A stretch of 64,000 bases of DNA from Hyphomonadaceae bacterium (GTDB lineage Bacteria > Pseudomonadota > Alphaproteobacteria > Caulobacterales > Hyphomonadaceae), in contig JANSYM010000002.1 of assembly GCA_024742355.1 (NCBI GenBank), positions 365,364 through 429,363 of the forward strand, read 5' to 3'. The translations under genes were made by a program, and so were the position numbers. Shown one piece after another: positions 10,501 through 18,783 of the stretch. A model generated the notes under the pieces. That model saw only the letters and a program-made list of their open reading frames with translations. It had not been told where the DNA came from and did no database searches. The number at the start of each line of letters is the position of its first letter. Position 1 is the stretch's first letter.

Positions 10501-10792
10501 GGCGCTTGCCGAGGGTGAGCAGGCGGCATAGCTGGCCGAAAGCCTGGCGGTGGCGCGGATAGGCCAGCAGCTGCGTCCCATCAGTGAGCACCAGGCGCGT
10601 GGCAACAAGATAGCGCAGGCCGAGATCCCTGGCCGCGCTATACCCGCGAACAATCCCGGCAAAGGTGTTCCGGTCAGCAATGGCCAGCCCGCCAAGCCCG
10701 ACCTTGCGCGCCCGCGTAACCAGTTCCTCAGCATGCGAGGCGCCGGTCAGGAAAGTGAAGTTGCTGGTCGCGAACAGTTCCACATAGGTCAT
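7517..10792 (-). CDS. dnaE2: error-prone DNA polymerase III alpha subunit DnaE2
   Basis: The translesion polymerase (ImuC) of the SOS mutasome, 1091 residues from the ATG at 10792. It begins [20 protein letters not shown], the standard DnaE2 N-terminal PHP start. A longer frame to 10981 exists, but that part overlaps imuB and is not DnaE2-like. Seen: PHP domain, the polymerase palm with [15 protein letters not shown] (PDxDxDF aspartates), [12 protein letters not shown], helix-hairpin-helix region, and a C-terminal OB-fold ([26 protein letters not shown]). The start overlaps the imuB stop by 4 bases (ATGA), indicating translational coupling. Third gene of the LexA-controlled imuA-imuB-dnaE2 operon. 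Confidence 0.95.
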   Translation of the reverse strand: [1091 protein letters not shown]

Positions 10793-12270
10793 GCAAACTC
10801 TCCCGCGACATACCAGTCCTCGGTCGCTTCGCCGGGATAGTTGAGCAACCACAGCCGGCGCCCTTCCCGGGTCTGGACCTTCCAGTAATCGCGCGTGCGC
10901 AAATCCTCGTCGCGGAACCAGCGCGGGGTGATCCGCTCCGGCCCCTGCGCGGTCTCGGACAGGAAAGCCATTCGCCGCCACTTGAATGCTTTTGGTGGGC
11001 GGCCTGGGGTCTCGACCTCGACATATTCCGGCGGCGTGAACAGACGGATCGGGCGCACGCGCGGGGCGGCAGGCCAGTGCGGCTCGGCCTGTACCGCCTC
11101 GACTTGTTCAAACTCATGCTCCGGCACATGGCTGTCCTTGGCCCGGAACACGCGGACATGATCAAAGCCGATCCGGTTGCCCAGCGTCTCGATCAGGACA
11201 AGGCGATCATCAGCGCGTTTGGCCTCGTCGCCAAAGCTGGTCTGTTTCAGGCGGATCGGCTCGACATGCTCAGCGCAGAGCCGGAACCAGTCGGCGCCAT
11301 ATTCAATCTCCAGCTGTGACAGCGGATGCGCGAACTGGCGCAGCAGCGCCGCCGGGTCGCTGCATGGTCGGGCGAAGCCAATCGCCAGCGGATGATCGCC
11401 AGTATCGACACAGCGCACAGTCAGCCGGAACTGCCGCGCGCCGCATTGGTCGGCTTCCAGCCGGGCGCAGACCTGGTCGGCCAGGCGCTGCAGGACCTGT
11501 TCGAGATCCTCAACAAAACCGATCGGCTCCGGCAGGGTCATGCGCGCGGCATAGACCGGGTCCGCGGCCTTGGGCGTCACCGGGTCCGGCGCCCGTCCGA
11601 GCGCATGATCAAGGGTCCGGGTCAGCTGCAACCCGAACCGGCGGGCAAGCTCTGCAGAGGCCTGGCCCTGCAATTGCGCCACGGTCGAGAGACCAGCGCG
11701 GGCAAGCTCGCTGACCAGTTTCTCCGGCAAAGCAAGGGCGGCAATCGGTAGGTCGGCGAGCGCCTGGCGGAGCGTGCCAGCGGCGGCGATATTGACCGTC
11801 TCCGCCCCGAACCGGGCCAGCGCCTGCGCCCCACCCTTGGTGTCAGCAATGCCGATCCGGGCCTGGACCTGCAGATCGCTCAGCCGGGTCAGGGTCTCGC
11901 GGCCCATTTCAAGCTCGCCACCAAACAGGTGCGCGCAGCCGCCAATGTCGAGCAACAGCCCGTCCGGCGGGTCGAGCGAGACACGCGGTGACAGGGCATC
12001 GGCCCAGCGCCACAACGCGCGGAGCAAGAGTTCCTCGCGTACCGGATCACTCGGCTCGGTCAGCAGGTCGGGACAAATCGCACGGGCATCGGCGAGTGCC
12101 TGACCCGGCTTCACGCCGGCTTTGAGAGCAGCGCCATTGGCATGGGTCACACGCCAGGCATTGCGTTCTTCCGCGGTGATCGCAAACGTCCCGGACAGGC
12201 GCGTGTCGCCCTGCCGGACGCGGCGATCAAGCGGAAGCTGCGGCAGCCAGATGGAGAGTATTCTTGGCAT
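10789..12270 (-). CDS. imuB: ImuB, Y-family polymerase-like mutasome protein
   Basis: A 493-residue Y-family homologue that in known systems has no polymerase activity and bridges ImuA/DnaE2 to the beta clamp. It starts MPRILSIWLPQLPLDRR, typical of ImuB. The catalytic metal aspartate expected in this N-terminal strand of active Y-family enzymes is not there. Palm and fingers follow (SLDPPDGLLLDIGGCAHLFGGE; helix-hairpin-helix region LPEKLVSELARAGLSTVAQL). I chose the start at 12270 over an upstream in-frame ATG (12339) because it matches the family N-terminus and has a GAGGGAAAG ribosome-binding site. It overlaps imuA by 44 bases upstream and dnaE2 by 4 downstream. Confidence 0.92.
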   Translation of the reverse strand: MPRILSIWLPQLPLDRRVRQGDTRLSGTFAITAEERNAWRVTHANGAALKAGVKPGQALADARAICPDLLTEPSDPVREELLLRALWRWADALSPRVSLDPPDGLLLDIGGCAHLFGGELEMGRETLTRLSDLQVQARIGIADTKGGAQALARFGAETVNIAAAGTLRQALADLPIAALALPEKLVSELARAGLSTVAQLQGQASAELARRFGLQLTRTLDHALGRAPDPVTPKAADPVYAARMTLPEPIGFVEDLEQVLQRLADQVCARLEADQCGARQFRLTVRCVDTGDHPLAIGFARPCSDPAALLRQFAHPLSQLEIEYGADWFRLCAEHVEPIRLKQTSFGDEAKRADDRLVLIETLGNRIGFDHVRVFRAKDSHVPEHEFEQVEAVQAEPHWPAAPRVRPIRLFTPPEYVEVETPGRPPKAFKWRRMAFLSETAQGPERITPRWFRDEDLRTRDYWKVQTREGRRLWLLNYPGEATEDWYVAGEFA

Positions 12271-12925
12271 TCTGCGCTTTCCCTCGCCCCCCTTCCTGTC
12301 CTTCCTCGCAGCGCATCCGCCAGCGCCCGGCTTCGCCATTCTTGCCTTTCAGGCAGACCCAGTCCCAGCTTGGCGGGGTGCTGCAGCAGGGCTGGCAATC
12401 CCAGCGGGTCTGCGCGGCGCTGGTGCTGGCCGGGCCGCGCAGCAGGACCAGCCCGATGCCGCCGCCCTGCTCAGCCGCCAATTGCAGCCGCCGGCTCTCT
12501 TTCAGGGACAGCGTGTCCGGCAGGTCGAGTATGGTGCAGACCCCGCCGCTCGCCCGCAGCGCCTGGTCTGCCGCCCAGAGCAGCTCGCCGCGCGAGACGG
12601 CCTCGACCAGGATCAGATCCTCAACCTCGAGCCAGGCCTGCAGCCCGGCCGGGTTGAGCGTGACAATGTCCCGGTACAGGCCGAGCCAGAGCACTGGCTG
12701 GCCATGCGCCGCCGCCGCCCGCATGGCGAACAGGTCAGCGCTCGCCCCGCTAACCTCATGCACCCGCCCCTTGCGCAGCCGTACGCCGCCACCCAGCTCA
12801 AGCACCTGCGGCCGCCGCAACAGCGCTCCGGGCGGGAGCAGCGTTTTCAGCGCCGCCGGTTGCGCCTTTGTGGCGAGGGTCTCTGCGCGAGATTTCTCTG
12901 TCTGTTGTCTCTCTGCCTGTCCCAT
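12227..12925 (-). CDS. imuA: ImuA, RecA-like SOS mutagenesis protein
   Basis: A 232-residue protein with a degenerate RecA-like fold. Visible: GGVRLRKGRVHEVSG, then QPVLWLGLYRDIVTLNPAGL, DLILVEAVSRGELLWAADQALRASG and IGLVLLRG, in the order found in ImuA. The Walker A lysine is absent (VSGASADLF at the P-loop position), as usual in this family. Start at 12925 (MGQAERQ) is chosen because the LexA box sits immediately upstream; the frame continues to 13063 but would then read through the operator. First gene of imuA-imuB-dnaE2, so it is predicted to be induced by DNA damage. Confidence 0.85.
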   Translation of the reverse strand: MGQAERQQTEKSRAETLATKAQPAALKTLLPPGALLRRPQVLELGGGVRLRKGRVHEVSGASADLFAMRAAAAHGQPVLWLGLYRDIVTLNPAGLQAWLEVEDLILVEAVSRGELLWAADQALRASGGVCTILDLPDTLSLKESRRLQLAAEQGGGIGLVLLRGPASTSAAQTRWDCQPCCSTPPSWDWVCLKGKNGEAGRWRMRCEEGQEGGRGKAQNAKNTLHLAAAASA

Positions 12926-12927
12926 AT

Positions 12928-12942
12928 GTTCTCTTTTTGTTC
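12928..12942. promoter_or_regulatory. LexA (SOS) box of the imuA-imuB-dnaE2 operon
   Basis: GTTC (12928-12931), exactly seven bases, then GTTC (12939-12942): the alphaproteobacterial GTTC-N7-GTTC LexA site. It ends two bases before the imuA start codon on the minus strand, so repressor binding would cover the initiation region. Confidence 0.85.
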
Positions 12943-13197
12943 TTTTTCGAGAGGGAGTCAATTGGGGATGGGAGTGGTGAGCGCGGGTTTCAGGAATATC
13001 CCGGTAACGGACATTCTGCGTATCACTTACCAGGCTCCACTCGCGAGATGCTTGACGGCGCATTCACGCGCGGAAAACATTTCGGCTGGTGACCGATCGC
13101 GTTGATTGGCGAATGCGTGCGCGCTTCTATCTGAGAGCCGCATCAATGGGAGGCTGTCGTCAGTTTGGCCGTCAGCGGGAGCATAAGGAGAAGTGTT

Positions 13198-14190
13198 ATG
13201 TTTGATAATGACGAATGGCTCGCGCAAGTTCAGGAAGACGTCGTAGAACCCGATCGCGAGATCATCGATCCTCACCATCATCTCTGGCCGCAACCGGAGA
13301 TGCACTACAATCTCGATGAGCTTTGGCAGGACATTGGCGCCGGGCACAATATTACGCAGACCGTCTTCATGGAGTGCCGCGCGGCCTATCGGGAAACCGG
13401 CCCTGATCATCTGAAGTGCGTTGGGGAAACAGAGTTTGTCGCCAAGGCTGCTGCGCGTTCGGCAACCGATCCCAGCCGGGCGACCATCTCAGGCATCATC
13501 AGTCATGTCGACCTGATGAGCGAACATCGGGACGACATCATCGATGCTCACGAAGATGCAGGCAATGGACTGTTTCGCGGGGTTCGCCATTCCGGCGCGC
13601 ATGATCCGCATCCCGAGGCGCTGAGCATCCCCGGTCGCGGCATCAAGAACCAATACGCAAATGAAGCGTTTCGGCGCGGCGTTGCCCGGCTCGGCGAGCG
13701 CGGGCTGACCTATGACACCTGGCACTATCATCATCAGAACATGGATTATCGGGATCTTGCGCTGGCTGTGCCCGGGACAACCATGATCCTGGACCATTTC
13801 GGCACGCCTCTTGGTGTCGGCGCATATGCAGGAAAACGAGAAGAAATCTTCGCGGCCTGGAAAGACGACATTGCCGCGATTGCCGAATGCCCGAATGTCT
13901 ATGCGAAGCTTGGCGGGCTGGCGATGCCAGATAACGGGTTTGGCTGGAATGAGCGAGTCACCCCGCCGACCTCAGATGAATTCGTTGCAGCGCAAGGGCG
14001 CTATTATGATCATGCGATTGCCTGCTTCGGCCCTGATCGGTGCATGTTTGAAAGCAATTTTCCGGTCGATCGCCTTTCTCTCAGCTACCGGGTGCTATGG
14101 AACGGCCTGAAAAAGATCGCGGCCAAGTATAGCGAAGCGGAACAGGCACAAATGTTCAGCGGTGTGGCGCGGAAAGTGTATCGTCTTTAG
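13198..14190 (+). CDS. amidohydrolase-2 family metal-dependent hydrolase
   Basis: A 330-residue cytosolic TIM-barrel hydrolase of the amidohydrolase-related family (PF04909). Seen: the metal-binding HxH near the N-terminus (IIDPHHHLWPQ), TVFMECRAAYR, a central WHYHHQ segment, LDHFG and, late, FGPDRCMFESNFPVD, where the conserved aspartate/phenylalanine-rich end of the barrel is expected. Start at 13198 has a strong AAGGAGAA site; the frame can be read from 13165 but without a better start. The family covers lactonases, decarboxylases and hydratase-like enzymes, and the substrate cannot be named. It appears to be monocistronic. Confidence 0.8.
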   Translation: MFDNDEWLAQVQEDVVEPDREIIDPHHHLWPQPEMHYNLDELWQDIGAGHNITQTVFMECRAAYRETGPDHLKCVGETEFVAKAAARSATDPSRATISGIISHVDLMSEHRDDIIDAHEDAGNGLFRGVRHSGAHDPHPEALSIPGRGIKNQYANEAFRRGVARLGERGLTYDTWHYHHQNMDYRDLALAVPGTTMILDHFGTPLGVGAYAGKREEIFAAWKDDIAAIAECPNVYAKLGGLAMPDNGFGWNERVTPPTSDEFVAAQGRYYDHAIACFGPDRCMFESNFPVDRLSLSYRVLWNGLKKIAAKYSEAEQAQMFSGVARKVYRL

Positions 14191-14356
14191 AGCCCGCGGG
14201 CGTCAAGACCGACTAAATGGGCAGGCCCGGTTTTGCATCCGAGGAAGACGCTCGCTCTCAGCTCAGCTGGATAGAAAATACAAATAGGTATCCGCCAATT
14301 CCCTTCCTGCTTAAGACAGTTGAAACGCTCAGGCCACTCATCCGGACGCACCCTTC

Positions 14357-15358
14357 ATGAACGACTTTCTGCTCAATCAGCCGCGCATTGAATTGGCACA
14401 TTTGCCAACACCTCTGGAGCCGCTTCCACGCTTGTCCGCCGAGCTTGGCGGTCCCGAAATCTGGATCAAGCGCGACGATTGCACCGGATTGGGGTTTGGC
14501 GGCAATAAAACCCGAAAGCTCGAATTCTTGCTGGGCGCCGCACGCGAACAGGGTGTCGACACGATCATTACGCTCGGCGGCGTTCAATCCAATCATGCGC
14601 GGCAGACGGCTGCGGCGTGCGCGCGTCTTGGCATGACCTGCCAACTCGTCCTGCCACAGGTCGTCGCGCGAAGCGGCGTCGACTATGATCAAAACGGCAA
14701 TATCCTGCTCGACCGCCTGTTCGGCGCGCAGGTATTCGTCGTCGCTGACGAGGCAGCCGTAAGGGCAGAGCTCGAACGCCTCACCCACGCCGCAGCAAGT
14801 GAAAATCGCAAAGTCGCCATTCACCCACCCGGCGGGTCCACGGCGATCGGTTCACTCGGCTATGTCGCCGCAGCGTTTGAGATACAGAAACAATTGCAAC
14901 ACCGCGACCTCGCCTTCGATCAAGTCGTTCTGGCCGCCAGCACGGGTGGCACACTCGCGGGGTTGGCCGCTGGGTCCCAACTGGCGTCCTGGAATACCGC
15001 GTTTTATGCGGCCTGCGTCGCCGGTGATGCCGCCAAAATGCAATCCGACCTTGATGCGCTCCTGGCCGAGTTGGGAAATATCACGGATGTGCCCAGCGCC
15101 GCTGCAGAGTCCATCGTTCTGGACGATGCTTTTTTAGGAGACGCGTATGGGCTGCCTTCGCCCGCGGCCCTGGAGGCCATCGAGCTCTGCTCAACGCTTG
15201 AGGGCATTTTGCTGGACCCCGTCTATACCGGCAAAGCAATGGCAGCGCTCATCGACATGGTGCGCAGGAAGCGCAGCGACGCCGAAAAAATACTGTTCTG
15301 GCACACAGGCGGCGCACCCAGCTTGTTCGCCTATCGGGAAGATCTCCGCAAGGCGTGA
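14357..15358 (+). CDS. dcyD: D-cysteine desulfhydrase / ACC-deaminase-like PLP enzyme
   Basis: A fold-type II PLP enzyme of 333 residues. D-cysteine desulfhydrase cleaves D-cysteine to pyruvate, H2S and ammonia. Seen: WIKRDDCTGLGFGGNKTRKLEFLLG with the PLP lysine K51, GGVQSNHARQTAAAC, the glycine-rich phosphate loop in STGGTLAGLAAG, and FWHTGGAPSLFAY near the C-terminus. These fit the DcyD group. ACC deaminase is a close relative and cannot be fully excluded by eye. Nothing around it suggests a pathway. The upstream 166 bases hold no obvious regulator site. Confidence 0.8.
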   Translation: MNDFLLNQPRIELAHLPTPLEPLPRLSAELGGPEIWIKRDDCTGLGFGGNKTRKLEFLLGAAREQGVDTIITLGGVQSNHARQTAAACARLGMTCQLVLPQVVARSGVDYDQNGNILLDRLFGAQVFVVADEAAVRAELERLTHAAASENRKVAIHPPGGSTAIGSLGYVAAAFEIQKQLQHRDLAFDQVVLAASTGGTLAGLAAGSQLASWNTAFYAACVAGDAAKMQSDLDALLAELGNITDVPSAAAESIVLDDAFLGDAYGLPSPAALEAIELCSTLEGILLDPVYTGKAMAALIDMVRRKRSDAEKILFWHTGGAPSLFAYREDLRKA

Positions 15359-15428
15359 GGCAATGGTGCTGACATCTGCCCTTGCGCCCCATGGGGATGT
15401 CATCCCCTGCCCCAATTTTGCGCCAAGT

Positions 15429-15935
15429 CTACCCCAGCACAGCTTGCCATCGATCGAGATAGACCTGCAGCAACTCAATCAGCGTTCCGTCCGGGTCTTT
15501 GCAGACGGCAATGTCGGCGAGGTCTGCGTGCCCGGCTTTCGGTTCTGTGAGAAATTCGACGCCGTCTGCCTTCAGGCGTTTGACGTCACGCTCAAGGTCT
15601 TCGGTTGCCAGACATATGCGCACCAGCCCGCGATCTGAATTGGTCAATGGCGCGCTCTGTTCCACCCCGGCCAGCTCGGTCAGGTCGAGCTTCGGGAACC
15701 CGTCCCCCAATTGCATGATACAGGCCCGGCCTTTTGTGCCTTGCTGAATACCCAGCGCCTCCGCGGCATTGCCCGGCACGGGTTTCGGGGCTTCAGCCGC
15801 GTCGAGCGCGAGATAGGGAATGGCCGGAATGAAAACCTCAAACCCGAGCTTTTTATAAAAGGCGATCGAACGGTCGAGATTGGCGACATTGATATTGATG
15901 TGTCCCCAACCAAAGCTCGGTTTTTCAGTTGTCAT
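15429..15935 (-). CDS. VOC-family (glyoxalase/bleomycin-resistance fold) protein
   Basis: A 168-residue vicinal-oxygen-chelate protein. Two beta-alpha-beta-beta-beta modules are visible, the first beginning WGHININVANLDRSIAFYKKLGFEV and the second around DRGLVRICLATEDLERDVKRLKADGVEFLTEP, ending with the expected acidic ligand strand CKDPDGTLIELLQVY. The histidine of the first module (GHININV) and the late glutamate suit a metal site. Substrate unknown: members include glyoxalases, dioxygenases and resistance proteins. Confidence 0.8.
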   Translation of the reverse strand: MTTEKPSFGWGHININVANLDRSIAFYKKLGFEVFIPAIPYLALDAAEAPKPVPGNAAEALGIQQGTKGRACIMQLGDGFPKLDLTELAGVEQSAPLTNSDRGLVRICLATEDLERDVKRLKADGVEFLTEPKAGHADLADIAVCKDPDGTLIELLQVYLDRWQAVLG

Positions 15936-16039
15936 GTATCTTCCCTCGACAGCGAATAATACAAAACCCTACCACATGATTTGAATATGCGTTCGGACAA
16001 TCTCGGGCGCGCCACGGCCGCTCGACATATGAAGCGGCA

Positions 16040-16384
16040 CTAGCCCACCGACCGCCCTTCCGGCCCGTCATAAGCGCGCTCGACCCTGGCGACGCGAAGC
16101 TCGTAGTGCGCATACCATTTTTCGATGCCGTTTTTCTGGGCCAGCAAATGCTGTGTCTGTTGTTTCCAGGCGAGAATGCTCGCTTCATCCTGCCAATAGG
16201 AGACGGTGATGCCGAGCCCGTCGGCGCCGCGTGTGGTTTCAATGCCGAGATAGCCGGGTTGCCGCTCGGCCAGCTCAACCAGGGCAGCGCCCATGGCATC
16301 ATAGCCCTCATCATTCTCGCCCTGCCGACTGGTGAAGATGACCGCGTAATAAGGCGGCTCTGGTGTTCTGGAAAATCCGTCCAT
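16040..16384 (-). CDS. antibiotic-biosynthesis-monooxygenase (ABM) domain protein
   Basis: A 114-residue single-domain protein with the dimeric alpha/beta barrel (ABM) pattern: YYAVIFTSRQGENDEGYDAM, GYLGIETTRGADGLGITVSYWQDEASILAWKQQTQH and WYAHYELRVARVER. The 'SYWQDEASILAWK' stretch is characteristic of this family of small oxygenases and stress proteins. No pathway neighbours; it lies next to, but not clearly in an operon with, the VOC protein. Confidence 0.8.
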   Translation of the reverse strand: MDGFSRTPEPPYYAVIFTSRQGENDEGYDAMGAALVELAERQPGYLGIETTRGADGLGITVSYWQDEASILAWKQQTQHLLAQKNGIEKWYAHYELRVARVERAYDGPEGRSVG

Positions 16385-16640
16385 GGCTGTCGCGCTCCGT
16401 CCTTGAACCTCGGGCGCCAGGGACGATCACGGGTCCCGCGGCGACGACACTATAGACTGAAAGATTCGCAGGTCATCGCCACCCGTTTCTTGCTGTTCGG
16501 ACGGCTCGGCGTCTTCGCCCTGCACCTCGGCATGGTTTTGCGTCGCAGCCTATTCGAAAAAGACCGTTTCATCGCGCGGATGCTACCGGGCAAATATTGA
16601 CACAGCTTACAGGGCCTGGTTTCGCGCCCCACACAGATTT
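16385..16640. other. 256-bp gap, no convincing gene
   Basis: A plus-strand frame ending at 16600 could encode a short hydrophobic peptide (FLLFGRLGVFALHLGMVLRR) but has no ATG or GTG at a sensible place. No palindromic operator or terminator was recognised. Confidence 0.4.
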
Positions 16641-17132
16641 TTAACGGGCGAGCGTGGGTGAAACGAATAATATCGGCAATTCCCGCTCGATCGCCCTTAC
16701 GGCTAGCTGGGCGCGATACCGCGTTGCCGGATCAGAATGGTGAAACAAGGACCGGATCAATCCCAGGCTGCCCGCATCTCCAAAATAGACAAGAATGGCC
16801 AAACCATCTTCTCGCACAGACGGATCGGGATGCTTTAGCGCCGCGCGAGCATGTTCGATGGCCAGCGCAGGCGAGGCAAGCCAGGCCCCGCTCATAAACT
16901 GTCGAACCCGGAAATTGATATGATGCCGCAACCAGAAAACGAAGATGCTGAACACGACGATGATGTTGAAGCGCGCCAACTCTGATTTCTGCTCCAGATA
17001 TTGCAGCATCCAGCGTCTGTGGCTGCGATGATTGAGAGCTCGCGCGACCTCACCACGGCTCAGCGATCGCTTGGATCGCCAGGTCGCACAGAAGAGGTTT
17101 TGTATTGTCATCCGATCCGTCAGCATGCGCAT
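16641..17132 (-). CDS. hypothetical protein with membrane segment and HEAT-like repeats
   Basis: 163 residues, family not recognised. About residues 55-75 form a hydrophobic segment (FNIIVVFSIFVFWLRHHINF). The C-terminal half (ALAIEHARAALKHPDPSVREDGLAILVYFGDAGSLGLIRSLFHHSDPATRYRAQLAVRAIE) reads like two HEAT/armadillo-type helical hairpins with the typical 'HPDPSVR' turn. The start lies one base after the stop of the upstream ATP-grasp-like gene, so the two are very likely co-translated. Function unknown. Confidence 0.6.
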   Translation of the reverse strand: MRMLTDRMTIQNLFCATWRSKRSLSRGEVARALNHRSHRRWMLQYLEQKSELARFNIIVVFSIFVFWLRHHINFRVRQFMSGAWLASPALAIEHARAALKHPDPSVREDGLAILVYFGDAGSLGLIRSLFHHSDPATRYRAQLAVRAIERELPILFVSPTLAR

Positions 17133-17133
17133 C

Positions 17134-18153
17134 CTACATCGCAGCCCGAAGCGCGCCGCCCATAAGGCGCAGCGCTTTGAGTTGTTCCTTAAAGCTCAAA
17201 GACAAGACCGGCATGCATGTCTTGTTCACGTCGACGATGTAGATCCGACCGTCACTGACATCACGCAGGACGTCGATACAGCCAAAATCAAGACCCATCT
17301 CGCGGCAGAATGCGCCGATCTGGTGCTGTTCCTCTTTTGAATAGACATCATTGGCGCTGCGAACGTCGGTACGAAGGTAACTCGTGCCAAACCTGCCTTC
17401 CAGCGTTTTGAATTTGTGAAAAACGACCGGAAGCGCGCCTTTGACGACATTCGTCCGAAGGTCTTCGCTGCGCTGGCCGTCCACAGCCGTTTCAATCAGA
17501 CGCTGATAGACCGCGCCTTCCTCGATTTCACCGCGTGAGATGGGGCATTGCACGATTTTTCCATCATGAGTCCCATTCGCATCGGACTTACACACCGCAG
17601 GCCCTTCATATGTCAGCGGGTCAACCGCCAGAGAATACCCGAAAACATGTTCGAAGACGCGCGCCACATGAGACTTGGAAATATCTTCTGCACGGTCGTT
17701 GAAGGCGCGAGATCGTTGTTCCGCCGATAATTGACGCGCCGTGCGACTGAACGTTTCATCCTCGAACACGAAAACCGTGTCGGCCTTGTCGATGTCAGAC
17801 ACAATTTCAATATCGCCCACCTGTGTCGCCAGCCAAACATTGTACCAGGGCGGCGCATTGTGCGGATAAAATGCGATCGATCGACGATCGCGATTGCGCT
17901 TGAAGATACGGGAGACCCCCACTCCGACCAGATACGTGTAAAGTTGCAGCGCGGAAGACAGACTTTTGAAAAAAGAGCGATCAAGCGAGACCCGAACCCG
18001 CGGCTGAGGGACGACGAGCTGTTTGTCCTTGATTCGAAGTCCGCTCACATATCCGATGGAGCGTGAAAAAGCGGCGAGAGCGGGAAACTGAGCCATGCGA
18101 GACCTGAGTGTTCTGAAATGCTGCGACGAGTCGTGAATAGCGGTGTCTCTCAT
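17134..18153 (-). CDS. ATP-grasp-like protein of unknown function
   Basis: 339 residues. The C-terminal third resembles the ATP-grasp catalytic subdomain: FCREMGLDFGCIDVLRDVSDGRIYIVDVNKT, where D and N of 'DVNKT' would bind Mg-ATP, and an upstream VVFHKFKTLEGRFG may be the grasp loop lysine strand. The central part (WYNVWLATQVGDIEIVSDIDKADTVFVFEDET) may be the substrate-side domain. ATP-grasp enzymes usually ligate a carboxylate to an amine or thiol. No substrate can be inferred. The start could also be at 18096. It is coupled to the downstream HEAT-like gene. Confidence 0.6.
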   Translation of the reverse strand: MRDTAIHDSSQHFRTLRSRMAQFPALAAFSRSIGYVSGLRIKDKQLVVPQPRVRVSLDRSFFKSLSSALQLYTYLVGVGVSRIFKRNRDRRSIAFYPHNAPPWYNVWLATQVGDIEIVSDIDKADTVFVFEDETFSRTARQLSAEQRSRAFNDRAEDISKSHVARVFEHVFGYSLAVDPLTYEGPAVCKSDANGTHDGKIVQCPISRGEIEEGAVYQRLIETAVDGQRSEDLRTNVVKGALPVVFHKFKTLEGRFGTSYLRTDVRSANDVYSKEEQHQIGAFCREMGLDFGCIDVLRDVSDGRIYIVDVNKTCMPVLSLSFKEQLKALRLMGGALRAAM

Positions 18154-18294
18154 TTATTTCCAGCGGTAGAGAATACACAGCCGATAAAATCGGCGTGTGC
18201 ATAGATTGAAGAACGTTCGGCCATGACTCAGTTCGCGCTTCTCATCTTGTCCGCACATCGATACACCATCACCATCAACCGCAAGGAGGCCGCG

Positions 18295-18783
18295 ATGTTG
18301 AACTTACTCTCGCGCACATGGGTTCTGGTCGGATTCTTCATCGCGATGATGGCGATCGGCTATTCATTCTCATTCGTTCAAGCCGCGGCCGGCGGGCCCT
18401 TGCTGGACATGCTGGGCTCGGGCGCGGAGGTGAAAGCCCGGCTCGCCGAGATGAGCGCCGAGCAGAAACAAGCACACCTGTGGGGAACGGTGCTCAATGA
18501 CACAGCCTACCCGCTCGCCTATGGCGGCCTGTTTGCCGGACTGGTCTGGCGCTTTGCCGGCACGCTGCGGCGCTGGTTTGTCATTCCGGCGCTGGCGGTG
18601 ATTGTCGTCGACCTCGCCGAGAACACGACTCAGGCCATGGCGCTCGCTGGCAATGAGGCGATGATCGGTCTGAAGGATATTCTCACCCCTGCCAAGTTCG
18701 GCCTGTTCATGCTGGCCGCCCTGCTCGTCCTGGTCAGCGTCGGCCTGGCGGTGGTACGGCGGATGCGGAAACAAGAGGGATAG
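18295..18783 (+). CDS. four-helix integral membrane protein, function unknown
   Basis: 162 residues with four predicted membrane helices: residues about 6-28 (WVLVGFFIAMMAIGYSFSFV), 66-84 (DTAYPLAYGGLFAGLVWRF), 92-108 (FVIPALAVIVVDLAENT) and 129-151 (FGLFMLAALLVLVSVGLAVV). The start at 18295 is set by an AAGGAG site seven bases upstream. A longer frame from 18223 is less likely. An acidic 'VVDLAENTTQ' within the third helix is the only notable polar feature. No family recognised. Confidence 0.7.
   Translation: MLNLLSRTWVLVGFFIAMMAIGYSFSFVQAAAGGPLLDMLGSGAEVKARLAEMSAEQKQAHLWGTVLNDTAYPLAYGGLFAGLVWRFAGTLRRWFVIPALAVIVVDLAENTTQAMALAGNEAMIGLKDILTPAKFGLFMLAALLVLVSVGLAVVRRMRKQEG

Noticed and set aside
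10793..10981. 63-codon N-terminal extension of dnaE2
   Set aside because: Lies inside imuB in another frame; DnaE2 begins [12 protein letters not shown] at 10792.
16456..16600. Short hydrophobic peptide frame
   Set aside because: No ATG/GTG start or ribosome site in frame, only CTG; not enough support.
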